Shown here: piece after piece, positions 1 to 8,234 of the stretch
Numbering within the stretch: the stretch's first letter is position 1
Layout: every line of letters starts with the position of its first letter
The notes under the pieces: generated by a model
Told to the model about the DNA's origin: nothing
What the model saw: only the letters and a program-made list of their open reading frames with translations
Databases searched by the model: none
DNA from: Aquamicrobium sp. LC103
Lineage (GTDB): Bacteria > Pseudomonadota > Alphaproteobacteria > Rhizobiales > Rhizobiaceae
Direction of reading: 5' to 3'
Assembly: GCF_001014615.2 (NCBI RefSeq)
Contig: NZ_LBCQ02000007.1
Location: forward strand, 186,001 to 250,000
DNA length: 64,000 bases
Made by a program: the position numbers and the translations under genes

Positions 1-967
1 GTTCCTGGTGCTTGCACAGGCCCGCGAAGGGCTTTCCTGCTTCCTCGTGCCGCGCATCCTCAGCGACGGCACGCCGAACGGCTTCCATTTCCAGCGCCTG
101 AAGGACAAGCTCGGCAATCGCTCCAACGCCTCCTCGGAGGTCGAGTTCGTTGACGCGATAGGCGAGTTGGTCGGCGAGCCGGGCGCCGGCGTCCGTACCA
201 TCATGGACATGGTGACGCTGACGCGCCTCGACTGCGCGGTGGCCAATGCCGGCATCATGCGCGCCGGCATGGCGGAGGCCGTGCATCATACCCGCCACCG
301 CCTGGTGTTCGGAACGCCGTTGTTCGAACAGCCGCTGATGCAGCGCGTGCTGGCCGACATGGCGCTCGACGTCGCCGCCGCAACCGCGCTCTCCTTCCGC
401 CTCGCACGTTCCTTCGACGAGGCGGCCAACGATCGCGGCGAGGCGGCGTTCGCCCGCGCGATGACGCCGGTGGTCAAATACTGGGTCTGCAAGATAGCCC
501 CGGCGCTGCTCTACGAGGCGATGGAATGCCTGGGCGGCAACGGCTATGTCGAGGAGGCGCCGCTGGCGCGCTACTATCGCGAGGCGCCCGTCAACGCGAT
601 CTGGGAAGGATCGGGAAACGTGATGGCGCTCGACGTGCTGCGCGTCATCAAGCGCGCCCCCGATCTGTTCGAGGACGTGCTGGCCGGTATCGAGGGCGAC
701 CTGGGCGCGGCCGGGCAGGGGACGGTCGGCGTGCTCAAGGCGGCGATGCAGGTCGCGGCCACCGACGAGGGCTCCGCGCGCATCCTTACAGAGCAGCTCG
801 CGATCTCGGCGGCGGCCGCCGAACTGCGCCGGCTGGGCGCGGGACGGATCGCAGACGCGTTCGTGGAAACCCGTCTGGCGGGACAATGGCGCACGACCTA
901 CGGCATGCTCGACGCACGCCACGACGCGCGGATGATCCTCGACACGCTCTATCCGGACCTCGGCTGA
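1..967 (+). CDS. AidB-like acyl-CoA dehydrogenase, 5' truncated by the window edge
   Basis: This is the C-terminal part (about 320 residues) of a flavin-dependent acyl-CoA dehydrogenase; the reading frame is open from base 2 and the gene starts outside the window. Segments EGLSCFLVPR, GNRSNASSEVEF, LGGNGYVEE and WEGSGNVMALDVLR resemble the AidB/isovaleryl-CoA dehydrogenase branch. In AidB the SN-SSEV segment and the EGSGN segment line the flavin and active site. The family oxidises acyl-CoA thioesters or, for AidB itself, is linked to protection against alkylation damage. Substrate cannot be told from this fragment. A GTG at base 8 is an internal codon, not a start, because the conserved frame continues upstream of it. 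Confidence 0.88.
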   Translation, partial: FLVLAQAREGLSCFLVPRILSDGTPNGFHFQRLKDKLGNRSNASSEVEFVDAIGELVGEPGAGVRTIMDMVTLTRLDCAVANAGIMRAGMAEAVHHTRHRLVFGTPLFEQPLMQRVLADMALDVAAATALSFRLARSFDEAANDRGEAAFARAMTPVVKYWVCKIAPALLYEAMECLGGNGYVEEAPLARYYREAPVNAIWEGSGNVMALDVLRVIKRAPDLFEDVLAGIEGDLGAAGQGTVGVLKAAMQVAATDEGSARILTEQLAISAAAAELRRLGAGRIADAFVETRLAGQWRTTYGMLDARHDARMILDTLYPDLG

Positions 968-1135
968 GGCCGCTTCGGTTCATGCCCGTGCCGGCTCTCG
1001 GCGCGGGCGCTTCCATTCCGGTCAAGCGCGGTGGCGACCTTGTTCACGCAAACCGGCCGTTAACCTTAACAAATGGTTTCCATTGCCGCTGAAAGACGAC
1101 CGGTCCACTGTCCGAATCTGTTCGGAAAGGGCCGC

Positions 1136-1597
1136 ATGTGCCGGATTCTCGCCATAAGCCTGTCGGTCCACTGGGCCGTCGTCTTCGCTGCCGCGGCGAT
1201 CCGCTCCGGCGGCATGCCGGGGGACGGGATCCGGCCGGACGCGCCGGCGGTCGCCTTGTGCGTCGCCTTTGCGCTGGTGTCGGTGCTGTTCGCCTGGGCG
1301 GCTGCCTGCGAGAGCTTCGGCGAAGGCCGCCGCGACGTGCGGCGCCTGTCGCTAACGGCGGCCGTGATCATGCTGACGGCCGCGATCGCCGCCGGCCGAC
1401 CGGACGGGGAGGCGGCGATGCAGCTTGCCGGGTTGGCCGGCACCTATCTGCTTCTCCGCTTCGAGGGCGAGGAGGCGTCCGAAGAGCGGGAAACTGACCG
1501 TTCCAGCGTGCTGGCGCAGAGGATTGCGCTCGATGCTGCCCATATCTCGATGATGGCCCGCCTGTCGGGGCGCGAAACGAACCTGTCGGAAAGCTGA
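1136..1597 (+). CDS. small integral membrane protein, unknown function
   Basis: A 153-residue protein with four hydrophobic stretches (about residues 3-22, 38-58, 70-87 and 93-108) and a polar C-terminal tail. I do not recognise the family. The ATG at 1136 is preferred over one at 1073 because a GGAAAGGG Shine-Dalgarno lies just before it and the extra 21 residues look non-coding. It ends 7 bp before the next membrane protein, so the two are probably co-transcribed. Codon use matches the surrounding genes. Confidence 0.6.
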   Translation: MCRILAISLSVHWAVVFAAAAIRSGGMPGDGIRPDAPAVALCVAFALVSVLFAWAAACESFGEGRRDVRRLSLTAAVIMLTAAIAAGRPDGEAAMQLAGLAGTYLLLRFEGEEASEERETDRSSVLAQRIALDAAHISMMARLSGRETNLSES

Positions 1598-1604
1598 AAA
1601 ACGG

Positions 1605-1943
1605 ATGCGCTACATTCTGATCTTCTGGGCGGTTCCGATGGGCCTCTTCTGGGGCTGGTACTATCTGTCCTATCACGACATCAATTTCGGCTTCCTGTTT
1701 CTCAGCCGCCTGGTGCACGACTTCGCCTTCGAGACCTACGGCAATCTGCTCGGCATCGAGCCGTCGACGATCCCGCCGCTGGTGGCGCGGGCCTGCGTGA
1801 TCGATACGGCGCTGATCTTCGGCATCTTCGCTTTCCGCCGGCGCCGCGAGATCATGCGCTGGGTGAGCGAGACGCGGCAGGCTATGGCCGAGAGGAGCCG
1901 GCACGCAGCGCCCGAAGCCGGTCGAGCGCCCCCTGCAGAATGA
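1605..1943 (+). CDS. DUF6105-like small membrane protein
   Basis: A 112-residue protein starting [20 protein letters not shown], with one N-terminal membrane segment (about 3-20), a second hydrophobic stretch near residues 62-75, and a basic tail ([10 protein letters not shown]). It resembles from memory the rhizobial DUF6105 family, which often sits beside ruvX; no function is known. Its last 62 bases overlap the 3' end of the convergent ruvX gene, and the overlapping tail is low-complexity (Ala/Pro/Arg). It follows the preceding membrane-protein gene by 7 bp. Confidence 0.65.
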   Translation: MRYILIFWAVPMGLFWGWYYLSYHDINFGFLFLSRLVHDFAFETYGNLLGIEPSTIPPLVARACVIDTALIFGIFAFRRRREIMRWVSETRQAMAERSRHAAPEAGRAPPAE

Positions 1944-2391
1944 AGGCGGCCGCGGCCGAATCGATCCGCTCGTCCCGCTTCTTCCGCGACACGTCCATGG
2001 CGATCAGCGCGCGTTCGGCGGCGACGGTCGAAAGCCGCTCGTCCCAGAACACGAATGGCAGTTCGGTGAGCGGGCCGATATTGCGCGCGAAGGCGCGCGT
2101 CGCCTGGGCGCGCGGGCCTTCCGACCCGTCCATGTTGACCGGAAGTCCGATGATCATGGCTGCGACATTCTCGCGCGCCACGGCGGCCAGCAGCGTCGTT
2201 GCGTCGATCGTGAATTTCTTGCGGGCGATCACCGGGCGCGGATGCGCGAAGGTCAGTCCCGCATCGGAAACCGCGAGTCCGATGGTTTTCGTGCCGAGAT
2301 CGATCCCCGCGACGGTTTTCCCGGCGCCTATGAGTTGCGGCAGTTCCTCGATCGCGATCGTGGCCAAGAGGCTCCAACCTTCCTTTGACAT
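1882..2391 (-). CDS. ruvX: Holliday junction resolvase RuvX (YqgF family)
   Basis: A 169-residue RNase H-fold protein of the YqgF/RuvX family, implicated in Holliday junction resolution and in pre-16S rRNA 5' end processing. The diagnostic N-terminal motif [15 protein letters not shown] carries the first acidic metal ligand. [11 protein letters not shown] and FWDERLST are the other conserved blocks, with a further acid in the C-terminal [13 protein letters not shown] helix. The ATG at 2391 gives the usual family length plus a short N-terminal extension. It converges on and overlaps the DUF6105-like gene by 62 bp and diverges from the metallo-hydrolase gene. Confidence 0.93.
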   Translation of the reverse strand: MSKEGWSLLATIAIEELPQLIGAGKTVAGIDLGTKTIGLAVSDAGLTFAHPRPVIARKKFTIDATTLLAAVARENVAAMIIGLPVNMDGSEGPRAQATRAFARNIGPLTELPFVFWDERLSTVAAERALIAMDVSRKKRDERIDSAAAAFILQGALDRLRALRAGSSRP

Positions 2392-2412
2392 GACACGCTG
2401 TCGTTCTATCTT
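2385..2412 (+). promoter_or_regulatory. sigma-70-type promoter for the metallo-hydrolase gene
   Basis: TTGACA (2385-2390), a 16-bp spacer, then TATCTT (2407-2412). The predicted start is near 2419, giving a leader of about 24 nt to the ATG at 2443. The -35 box covers the ruvX start codon on the other strand, so the two divergent genes are tightly packed. Confidence 0.6.
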
Positions 2413-2442
2413 CCGCGGCACGCAAAATCGAGGAGAGATGAG

Positions 2443-3150
2443 ATGAAACTGACCTGGTACGGCCATTCCGCCTTTCGTGTCGAGGTGGGCGGCGCCAAAA
2501 TCCTGATCGATCCCTTCCTGGCCGGCAACCCGTCCTGGAACGGCGGCTGGGAACAGGCCGCCGAGGGTGTCACCCACGTTCTCCTCACGCACGGCCACAA
2601 CGACCATATCGGCGACGCCGAGGCGGTGCTGAAGAAGACCGGGGCGATGCTGGTGGCGAATTTCGAGATCTGCATGTTCCTCGTCGGCAAGGGCGTCAGC
2701 CAGGACAGGATCAATCCCGGCAATACCGGCGGCACGGTCGATTGCGGCGGCTTCACCACCACTTTCGTGCAGGCCTCGCACTCCTCCTCGGTGGGCGGAG
2801 AGGGCGGCCAGAACACCTATCTCGGCAATCCGCTCGGCCTCGTCATGCATTTTCCGGAAGACAGGACGCTTTATCACATGGGCGACACCGACATCTTCTC
2901 CGACATGGCGCTCATCCATGAGCTGCACGAGCCGGCGGTGGGACTGGTGCCGGTCGGCGACCGTTTCACCATGGGCGGCGCGGTCGCCGCGCTTGCCTGC
3001 CGGCGCTTCTTCAAGTTCGAGGCTGTCGTGCCCTGCCATTTCGGGACCTTCCCGATCATCGACCAGAGCGCGGAAAAATTCCTGAGTGGCATGGAAGGCT
3101 CGGGCACCAGGGTGCTGACGCCGAAGGTCGGAGAGCCGTTCGAGCCCTGA
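2443..3150 (+). CDS. UPF0173-type metal-dependent hydrolase (metallo-beta-lactamase fold)
   Basis: A 235-residue protein of the UPF0173 branch of the metallo-beta-lactamase superfamily. It shows the signature [10 protein letters not shown] (about residues 49-58), an early [10 protein letters not shown] strand, the HMGDTD motif near residue 145, and PCHFGTFP near residue 192, which together supply the usual two-metal His/Asp ligands. The physiological substrate of this branch is unknown. A GAGGAGAGATG ribosome site precedes the start. Confidence 0.88.
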   Translation: MKLTWYGHSAFRVEVGGAKILIDPFLAGNPSWNGGWEQAAEGVTHVLLTHGHNDHIGDAEAVLKKTGAMLVANFEICMFLVGKGVSQDRINPGNTGGTVDCGGFTTTFVQASHSSSVGGEGGQNTYLGNPLGLVMHFPEDRTLYHMGDTDIFSDMALIHELHEPAVGLVPVGDRFTMGGAVAALACRRFFKFEAVVPCHFGTFPIIDQSAEKFLSGMEGSGTRVLTPKVGEPFEP

Positions 3151-3175
3151 ACCGGGCGCAATTTCGCCTTTCATG

Positions 3176-3204
3176 TTGCGCTGTGCCAGTCGCCCCGGTA
3201 TAGC
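3176..3204 (+). promoter_or_regulatory. sigma-70-type promoter for gatC
   Basis: TTGCGC (3176-3181), a 17-bp spacer, and TATAGC (3199-3204). The predicted transcription start is near 3211, about 30 nt before the gatC ATG. Confidence 0.55.
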
Positions 3205-3242
3205 GCGACCAGTTGTTTTCCAAGCTTTCCGCCGGAGTTCCC

Positions 3243-3530
3243 ATGTCCGTCGACATCGCAACCGTCAAGCGCGTCGCCCATCTCGCCCGTATCGCCGTCA
3301 GCGATGAGGATGCACACCGCATGACCGGCGAGCTCAACGCCATCCTCGGTTTCGTCGAGCAGTTGGGCGAGGTGAATGTCGAGGGCGTCGAGCCGATGAC
3401 TTCCGTCATCCCGATGGAGATGAAGAAGCGCCAGGACGTGGTGAGCGACGGCGACAAGGCCGGCGACATCGTGGCCAACGCGCCGGCGACGGAGGAGAAC
3501 TTCTTCCTGGTGCCGAAGGTCGTGGAGTAG
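3243..3530 (+). CDS. gatC: Asp-tRNA(Asn)/Glu-tRNA(Gln) amidotransferase subunit C
   Basis: A 95-residue GatC, the small subunit that wraps around GatA and stabilises the GatCAB complex converting Glu-tRNA(Gln) to Gln-tRNA(Gln). Conserved features are the opening [17 protein letters not shown], the [12 protein letters not shown] helix, the EPMTSV motif, and the C-terminal [17 protein letters not shown]. The ATG at 3243 follows a GGAG box and matches family N-termini; upstream in-frame codons do not. It is followed after 3 bp by a GNAT gene and then gatA. Confidence 0.95.
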   Translation: MSVDIATVKRVAHLARIAVSDEDAHRMTGELNAILGFVEQLGEVNVEGVEPMTSVIPMEMKKRQDVVSDGDKAGDIVANAPATEENFFLVPKVVE

Positions 3531-3533
3531 GCG

Positions 3534-4010
3534 ATGGCGATCGAGATCGCGGTCGAGACGCCGCTGCAGGACGACGTGCGCCGCCTCGTAGCCGAGCTCA
3601 ACGAGACGCTTTTGGACCTGACGCCGCCCGAATTCTGCTTTCACCTGACGGTGGAGCAGATGGCCGAGCCGGCGACCACGCTTTTCGTCGCGCGCGAAAA
3701 TGGCGGGGCCGTCGCCTGCGGCGCCTTGCACCGCCACGAGGGCGGGATCGCCGAGGTGAAGCGCATGTACACGCAGCCTTCCCATCGCGGACGCAAGATC
3801 GGCCAGATGATCGTGGAGCGGATCGAGCGTCTGGCGCGCGAGGAAGGAATCGCGAAGCTTGTGCTCGAGACGGGCGACCGCCATCCGGCGGCCTGGGCCG
3901 TCTACGAGCGCGCCGGCTTCACCCGCTGCGGCCCGGTTCTCGACTATCCGGACTCCCAGTGGTCCGTCTTCTACGAAAAAGATATCGCGGCGTCGCCCGC
4001 CGTCGCCTGA
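3534..4010 (+). CDS. GNAT family N-acetyltransferase
   Basis: A 158-residue acetyltransferase with the GNAT core: the beta4-loop segment [20 protein letters not shown] contains the acetyl-CoA pyrophosphate-binding loop, followed by [20 protein letters not shown]. The substrate is unknown. It sits between gatC and gatA with 3- and 11-bp gaps, so it is very likely part of the gat transcript. It may acetylate an amino acid or protein N-terminus. Confidence 0.85.
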   Translation: MAIEIAVETPLQDDVRRLVAELNETLLDLTPPEFCFHLTVEQMAEPATTLFVARENGGAVACGALHRHEGGIAEVKRMYTQPSHRGRKIGQMIVERIERLAREEGIAKLVLETGDRHPAAWAVYERAGFTRCGPVLDYPDSQWSVFYEKDIAASPAVA

Positions 4011-4021
4011 ACGGACGTTTC

Positions 4022-5503
4022 ATGACCGAGCTGACCAAACTCACAATCGCTGACGCCCGCGCCAAGCTGCGCGCCAAGGAAATCACCGCCGTCGAGCTGA
4101 CGGACGCCTATCTCGGCGCGATCGACGCCGCCAACGAGACGATCAACGCCTATATCAGGGTGACGCACGACAAGGCGCGCGCGATGGCGAAGGATTCCGA
4201 CGAGAGGCTGGCCAAGGCACAGGGCGGCGCGCTCGAGGGCATCCCGCTCGGCATCAAGGATCTGTTCGGCACGGAGGGCGTGCATACCCAGGCCTGCAGC
4301 CACGTGCTCGACGGCTTCGAGCCGCGTTACGAATCGACCGTCACCGCCAATCTGTGGGCCGACGGTGCCGTCATGCTCGGCAAGCTCAACATGGACGAGT
4401 TCGCCATGGGCTCCTCCAACGAGACGAGCTACTACGGGCCGGTGAAGAACCCGTGGCGCGCGAAGGGCTCGAACCTCGACCTCGTGCCGGGCGGTTCGTC
4501 GGGCGGCTCGGCCGCCGCGGTTTCCGCCTTCCTGTGCGCCGGCGCCACGGCCACCGACACCGGCGGCTCGATCCGCCAGCCGGCGGCCTTCACCGGCACT
4601 GTCGGCATAAAGCCCACCTATGGCCGCTGCTCGCGCTGGGGCATCGTCGCCTTCGCCTCCTCGCTCGACCAGGCGGGACCGATCACCCGCGACGTGCGCG
4701 ATGCCGCGGTCATGCTGAAGTCGATGGCCTCGGTCGACCCGAAGGACACCACTTCGGTCGATCGTCCTGTGCCGGACTACGAGGCCGCGCTCGGCCAGTC
4801 GGTCAAGGGCATGCGGATCGGCATTCCGCGCGAGTACCGCGTCGACGGCATGCCGCCGGAAATCGAGGCGCTCTGGCAGAAGGGCATCGCCTGGCTGAAG
4901 GATGCGGGCGCGGAGATCGTCGACATCTCGCTGCCGCACACGAAATACGCGCTGCCGGCCTACTACATCGTCGCGCCGGCGGAGGCTTCGTCCAACCTCG
5001 CCCGCTATGACGGCGTGCGCTACGGACTGCGCGTGCCCGGCAAGGACATCGTCGAGATGTACGAGAAGACCCGCGCCGAAGGCTTCGGCCGCGAGGTCAA
5101 GCGCCGCATCATGATCGGCACCTATGTGCTGTCGGCCGGCTATTACGACGCCTATTACGTCCAGGCGCAGAAGGTGCGCACGCTGATCAAGAAGGATTTC
5201 GAGGACGTTTTCCATGAAGGCGTCGACGCGATCCTGACGCCCGCCACACCCTCCGCCGCGTTCGGCATCGCCGACCAGGACATGGCCGCCGATCCGGTGA
5301 AGATGTATCTCAACGACATTTTCACGGTGACGGTCAACATGGCGGGTCTGCCCGGCATCGCGGTGCCGGCGGGGCTCGACGAGAAGGGATTGCCGCTCGG
5401 GCTGCAGCTCATCGGCCGGCCCTTCGACGAGGAGACGCTGTTCCGCACCGCGCATGTCATCGAAAAGGCGGCCGGCCGGTTCGAAGCCGGGAAGTGGTGG
5501 TAG
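4022..5503 (+). CDS. gatA: Asp-tRNA(Asn)/Glu-tRNA(Gln) amidotransferase subunit A
   Basis: A 493-residue amidase-signature protein, the glutaminase subunit of GatCAB that releases ammonia from glutamine for transamidation. The catalytic Lys-cisSer-Ser triad is visible as Lys79 (GIKDLF), Ser159 in [12 protein letters not shown], and Ser183 in [12 protein letters not shown]. The start at 4022 gives the standard [14 protein letters not shown]-terminus. Its partner gatB is not in the window. The gene is followed directly by a REP-like repeat array. Confidence 0.96.
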   Translation: MTELTKLTIADARAKLRAKEITAVELTDAYLGAIDAANETINAYIRVTHDKARAMAKDSDERLAKAQGGALEGIPLGIKDLFGTEGVHTQACSHVLDGFEPRYESTVTANLWADGAVMLGKLNMDEFAMGSSNETSYYGPVKNPWRAKGSNLDLVPGGSSGGSAAAVSAFLCAGATATDTGGSIRQPAAFTGTVGIKPTYGRCSRWGIVAFASSLDQAGPITRDVRDAAVMLKSMASVDPKDTTSVDRPVPDYEAALGQSVKGMRIGIPREYRVDGMPPEIEALWQKGIAWLKDAGAEIVDISLPHTKYALPAYYIVAPAEASSNLARYDGVRYGLRVPGKDIVEMYEKTRAEGFGREVKRRIMIGTYVLSAGYYDAYYVQAQKVRTLIKKDFEDVFHEGVDAILTPATPSAAFGIADQDMAADPVKMYLNDIFTVTVNMAGLPGIAVPAGLDEKGLPLGLQLIGRPFDEETLFRTAHVIEKAAGRFEAGKWW

Positions 5504-5531
5504 CAACGAGCGCGGCCGCCTCGATGGTGCG

Positions 5532-5571
5532 TCCTTCGAGGCTCCCCTGCGGGGAGCACCTCAGGATGAGG
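5532..5571 (-). repeat. inverted copy of the REP-like palindrome
   Basis: These 40 bases are an exact reverse complement of 5693-5732, the first unit of the direct array downstream. Each copy contains an internal hairpin (GCTCCCC-TGC-GGGGAGC type). The pair is separated by 121 bp, so a large cruciform or RNA stem could form immediately after gatA. Confidence 0.85.
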
Positions 5572-5692
5572 GAGATCGCGGCTTGCTCTCGATACTTGGT
5601 GGGTTCGAGCGGGCGCACGTCGGGTCGGCGTCGGCTGCGGGCGGACGGGATATTGCCTTCGAGTGTGCCGGAAGCAGCTCGATGCGCGACTT

Positions 5693-6030
5693 CCTCATCC
5701 TGAGGTGCTCCCCGCAGGGGAGCCTCGAAGGATCGAGTGCACCGCGCCGTCGCTTGATCTCGCATTTCCTCATTCTGGGGAGCGAGCGCAGCGGGCCCAA
5801 AGAATCGAGCGCGCTGCGCTGTCGCTTGATCTCGCCATTTCCTCATCCCGGGGAGCGAGCGCAGCGGACCCAAAGAATCGAGCGTACCGCGCTGCCGTTT
5901 GATCTCGCCATTACCTCATCCCGGGGAGCGAGCGCAGCGGGCCCAAAGAATCGAGCGCACCGCGCGGTCGCTTGATCTCGCCATTACCTCATCCTGAGGA
6001 GCGAGCGAAGCGAGCCTCGAAGGATCGGAG
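5693..6030 (+). repeat. tandem array of five REP-like palindromic units
   Basis: The core CCTCAT-C-TGAGG/GGGG appears at 5693, 5768, 5841, 5914 and 5987, a period of 75, 73, 73 and 73 bp. Each unit contains a palindrome around GAGCGAGCGCAGCG or its variant GTGCTCCCCGCAGGGGAGC, then a conserved tail (ATCGAGCGCACCGCG then CGCTTGATCTCGCCATT). This resembles the intergenic palindromes common in Rhizobiales. The last unit ends in GAAGGATCGGAG, whose GGAG (6027-6030) is the ribosome site of the following gene. Small open frames in this stretch are artefacts of the repeat; no gene is supported between 5504 and 6036. Confidence 0.85.
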
Positions 6031-6036
6031 CGGGCA

Positions 6037-6831
6037 ATGTTCTACTATCTTTCCAAGATCTTCTGGATCGTTGCTCAACCGATCAATCTGATCGGCATTC
6101 TGGGTTTCGCCGGGATCGTCCTTGCTTTCGCCGGCTGGCGGCGCCTGTCGCTGCTGTTTGCGTCGGCCTCGTTCCTGATCCTCGCGCTCGGCGCCTGGAC
6201 CAGCCTCGGCGCGCTGATGCTCCACCCGCTCGAGGATCATTTCGCGCGGCCCGACCCCGCGCCTGAAAATGTCGTCGGCATCATCGTTCTCGGAGGCGGC
6301 TTCGAGGGCGGGGTCAATCTCGTGCGCGGCGGCTACGAGCTCAACGCCAGCGGCGACCGCTTCGTCGAGACGGCGATCCTGGCGCGGCGCTATCCGCAGG
6401 CGCGCGTGGTGGTGACCGGCGGCACGGGCGCGCTGATGCTGGAAGGCGAGGGCGACGCCGACACCGCGCCGCGCCTGCTGATGGCGCTGGGCGTCGAGCG
6501 GGACCGGCTGGTTCTTGAAAATCGCTCCCGCAACACCTTCGAGAACGCGGTCTTCACGCGCGAGCTGGTCGAGCCCGCGCCGGGCGAAACCTGGCTTCTG
6601 GTGACCTCGGCCTTCCATATGCCGCGCTCGATAGGTCTTTTCCGCAAGGCAGGATTCGACGTCGTGCCCTGGCCCGCCGACTATCGCACCGCCGGCAACG
6701 AGACGGTCGGGCCGGCGCAGGACAACGTCTCGGATTCGCTGCAGAACCTGTCGCTCGCCATCCGCGAGTGGATCGGGCTGGTCGCCTATCGTCTGACCGG
6801 CCGCATCGATACGATCTTGCCCGAGGTCTAA
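6037..6831 (+). CDS. YdcF family (DUF218) membrane protein
   Basis: A 264-residue protein with two N-terminal membrane segments (about 10-32 and 38-60), then a DUF218/YdcF domain: IIVLGGGFEGG, VVVTGGTGAL, LENRSRNTFENA and VTSAFHMPRS. The family includes ElyC/SanA-like envelope proteins linked to peptidoglycan precursor or lipid-carrier homeostasis. The exact role here is unknown. The ribosome site GGAG lies 6 bp before the ATG and derives from the end of the REP array. Its stop overlaps the convergent DUF599 gene by 4 bp. Confidence 0.88.
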   Translation: MFYYLSKIFWIVAQPINLIGILGFAGIVLAFAGWRRLSLLFASASFLILALGAWTSLGALMLHPLEDHFARPDPAPENVVGIIVLGGGFEGGVNLVRGGYELNASGDRFVETAILARRYPQARVVVTGGTGALMLEGEGDADTAPRLLMALGVERDRLVLENRSRNTFENAVFTRELVEPAPGETWLLVTSAFHMPRSIGLFRKAGFDVVPWPADYRTAGNETVGPAQDNVSDSLQNLSLAIREWIGLVAYRLTGRIDTILPEV

Positions 6832-7538
6832 AGCCCCGGCGTGTCGAGCACCGAAAGCCGCGCCTTCGAGAAGAATTGCCGGCGCACGAGAACGGCGATG
6901 ATGCAGGTCGTCGTGGCGATGAAGACCCACGGGCCGATGAACCAGCCGATATAGCCGAGCGAGAAGAAGATCGCCCGCAGACCCGCGTTGAAATGCCGGC
7001 CCGCCAGTATGTTCATCTTCGCCGCGCGCAGAAGCGCAGCCTCGGTTTCGGCCGCGTCGCCTCTCATGTCGCTCAGTACCGGCACGGCGCCGATCAGTAT
7101 CGAGCAATAGTTGAACAGCCTGTACGACCACCCGAACTTGAAGAAGGCATAGGAGAGGAGCGCGATGAGGCCGAACACCTTGGCCTCGAAGATCGGACGC
7201 TGCAGCGGCTGGTCGGCGGAAAGATCGCCGAGCACGGCAAGCACTTGGTCGGACGAGCCGAGAAGCGCGAAGCAGCCGCCGACGGCGAGGATGCAGGTGG
7301 AGGCGAAGAAGGCCGTGCCCTGCTGCAATCCATTGATGATGCTGGTGTCGATCATCCGCAGCTCGCGCCGCGCCATCGCCCGCATCCAAGCCTCGCGCTG
7401 CAGGTCCATGGCGCGGGTCAGGGTGGTGCGCTTGATGATGCGCCCCTGCACCGCGAGCGCAAAGGCCATCCAGCCTCCGAGAAAGAAGGCGAGCGCGACG
7501 ATGTCCATCGGACTGCGGAAAAGGGAATCAAGCTGCAT
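6828..7538 (-). CDS. DUF599 family membrane protein
   Basis: A 236-residue protein with about four membrane segments (near residues 12-32, 75-95, 118-140 and 192-215). It matches the DUF599 family from memory (early WMAFALAVQG, RRELRMIDTSIINGLQQGTAFFAS, AGRHFNAGLRAIFFSLGYIGWF). No activity is established for this family. It is convergent with the YdcF gene, overlapping it by 4 bp. The ATG at 7538 gives the full family length. Confidence 0.82.
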   Translation of the reverse strand: MQLDSLFRSPMDIVALAFFLGGWMAFALAVQGRIIKRTTLTRAMDLQREAWMRAMARRELRMIDTSIINGLQQGTAFFASTCILAVGGCFALLGSSDQVLAVLGDLSADQPLQRPIFEAKVFGLIALLSYAFFKFGWSYRLFNYCSILIGAVPVLSDMRGDAAETEAALLRAAKMNILAGRHFNAGLRAIFFSLGYIGWFIGPWVFIATTTCIIAVLVRRQFFSKARLSVLDTPGL

Positions 7539-7717
7539 CGGCCGGAGAATACCGCGAATGCGGCTGTCGCGTTATCATTTCCGCGCCGTATTCCCGCCGC
7601 AAGCGTTGCTCAAAAGTTAGCGTTCGAAACAAATACAACCAGTTGAAAATCCTAATCAAAGACCTCTCACCCCCACCTGCTTCCATGGCGCGCGCCTTCG
7701 TTGCGCCTTTTTTGCAG

Positions 7718-7746
7718 TTGCGAAAGGAAGCCGGCTGTCCTATGTG
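7718..7746 (+). promoter_or_regulatory. sigma-70-type promoter of a short transcription unit
   Basis: TTGCGA (7718-7723), a 17-bp spacer, then TATGTG (7741-7746). Transcription would begin near 7753, run through a small hairpin (GGCCTG/CAGGCC, 7758-7775) and a 43-codon frame, and end at the terminator at 7966-7987. Confidence 0.45.
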
Positions 7747-7822
7747 TCTGCACCGGTGGCCTGTCCTTGCAGGCCCATGGCTCCCTGTTGGAGCGGCAGA
7801 AAACCACGGATACGGGAATTCG

Positions 7823-7954
7823 ATGGACGATAGCGTTCAGAAATCCTGCTGGGGCCTGACGGTCAAGGCAGTGATAGCAATTGGGTGCGTCATCCTGCTT
7901 GCATGGCTCTTCAATGTCCCCGCTGAAACCGGGGCGATCCTCGCCGCAGGCTGA
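7823..7954 (+). CDS. 43-residue single-pass membrane peptide (putative)
   Basis: A short frame starting MDDSVQKSCWGL, with one strong membrane helix (VKAVIAIGCVILLAWLF, about residues 15-31) and a short tail. The ribosome site is weak (ACGGGA). Support comes from the arrangement: a promoter-like pair about 80 bp upstream and a hairpin with T5 12 bp after the stop. I do not recognise the peptide. The transcript could instead act as a small RNA. Confidence 0.45.
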   Translation: MDDSVQKSCWGLTVKAVIAIGCVILLAWLFNVPAETGAILAAG

Positions 7955-7965
7955 TAACCCCTCGA

Positions 7966-7987
7966 CGCCGCGCATCGGCGCATTTTT
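7966..7987 (+). terminator. rho-independent terminator after the 43-residue frame
   Basis: CGCCG (7966-7970), loop CGCAT, CGGCG (7976-7980), then CATTTTTC. The stem is short (5 bp, all G-C) with a T5 tract. Confidence 0.5.
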
Positions 7988-8135
7988 CACCGGCGATCAC
8001 GACAAACAGGCCCTCTCGTTCACGTGACGGGAGCCTTCTGGCGTGGTCGCCGGCTCGGCCTTCTCCGCATCGGCCTCCCGGACACGCATTTGATCGGGCG
8101 TCCGTCGTGTCGGATATCGTCGTTGCATCAAAAGC

Positions 8136-8150
8136 AGGGTAGAATACCCT
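8136..8150. promoter_or_regulatory. perfect palindrome AGGGTA-GAA-TACCCT upstream of DAHP synthase
   Basis: The 6-bp arms (8136-8141 and 8145-8150) enclose GAA, and the element contains TAGAAT, a good -10 hexamer, although no clear -35 is seen at 17 bp. A second hairpin GGCGGC-GTTT-GCCGCC (8195-8210) lies between it and the start codon at 8235. Operator or leader control of the aromatic pathway is plausible but not shown. Apart from the short unit at 7718-7987, nothing else is evident between 7539 and 8234. Confidence 0.35.
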
Positions 8151-8234
8151 TTGGGCATGGTGTATGGAGCCGCGGTCCCGAAAATCCGGGTCTCGGCGGC
8201 GTTTGCCGCCCCTGACGAGCTATTGGGTGCGAAA

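Noticed and set aside
5457-5975. Overlapping open frames of 138-173 codons across the REP array on both strands
   Set aside because: They translate repeat units in several frames with recurring identical peptides, so they are artefacts of repeat sequence.
5693-6030. CRISPR-like array of regularly spaced repeats
   Set aside because: The period is all repeat with no unique spacers, units contain REP palindromes, and no cas gene is present.
8151-8234. 28-residue N-terminal extension of DAHP synthase
   Set aside because: The extension covers hairpins and a palindrome, and the standard start is at 8235.
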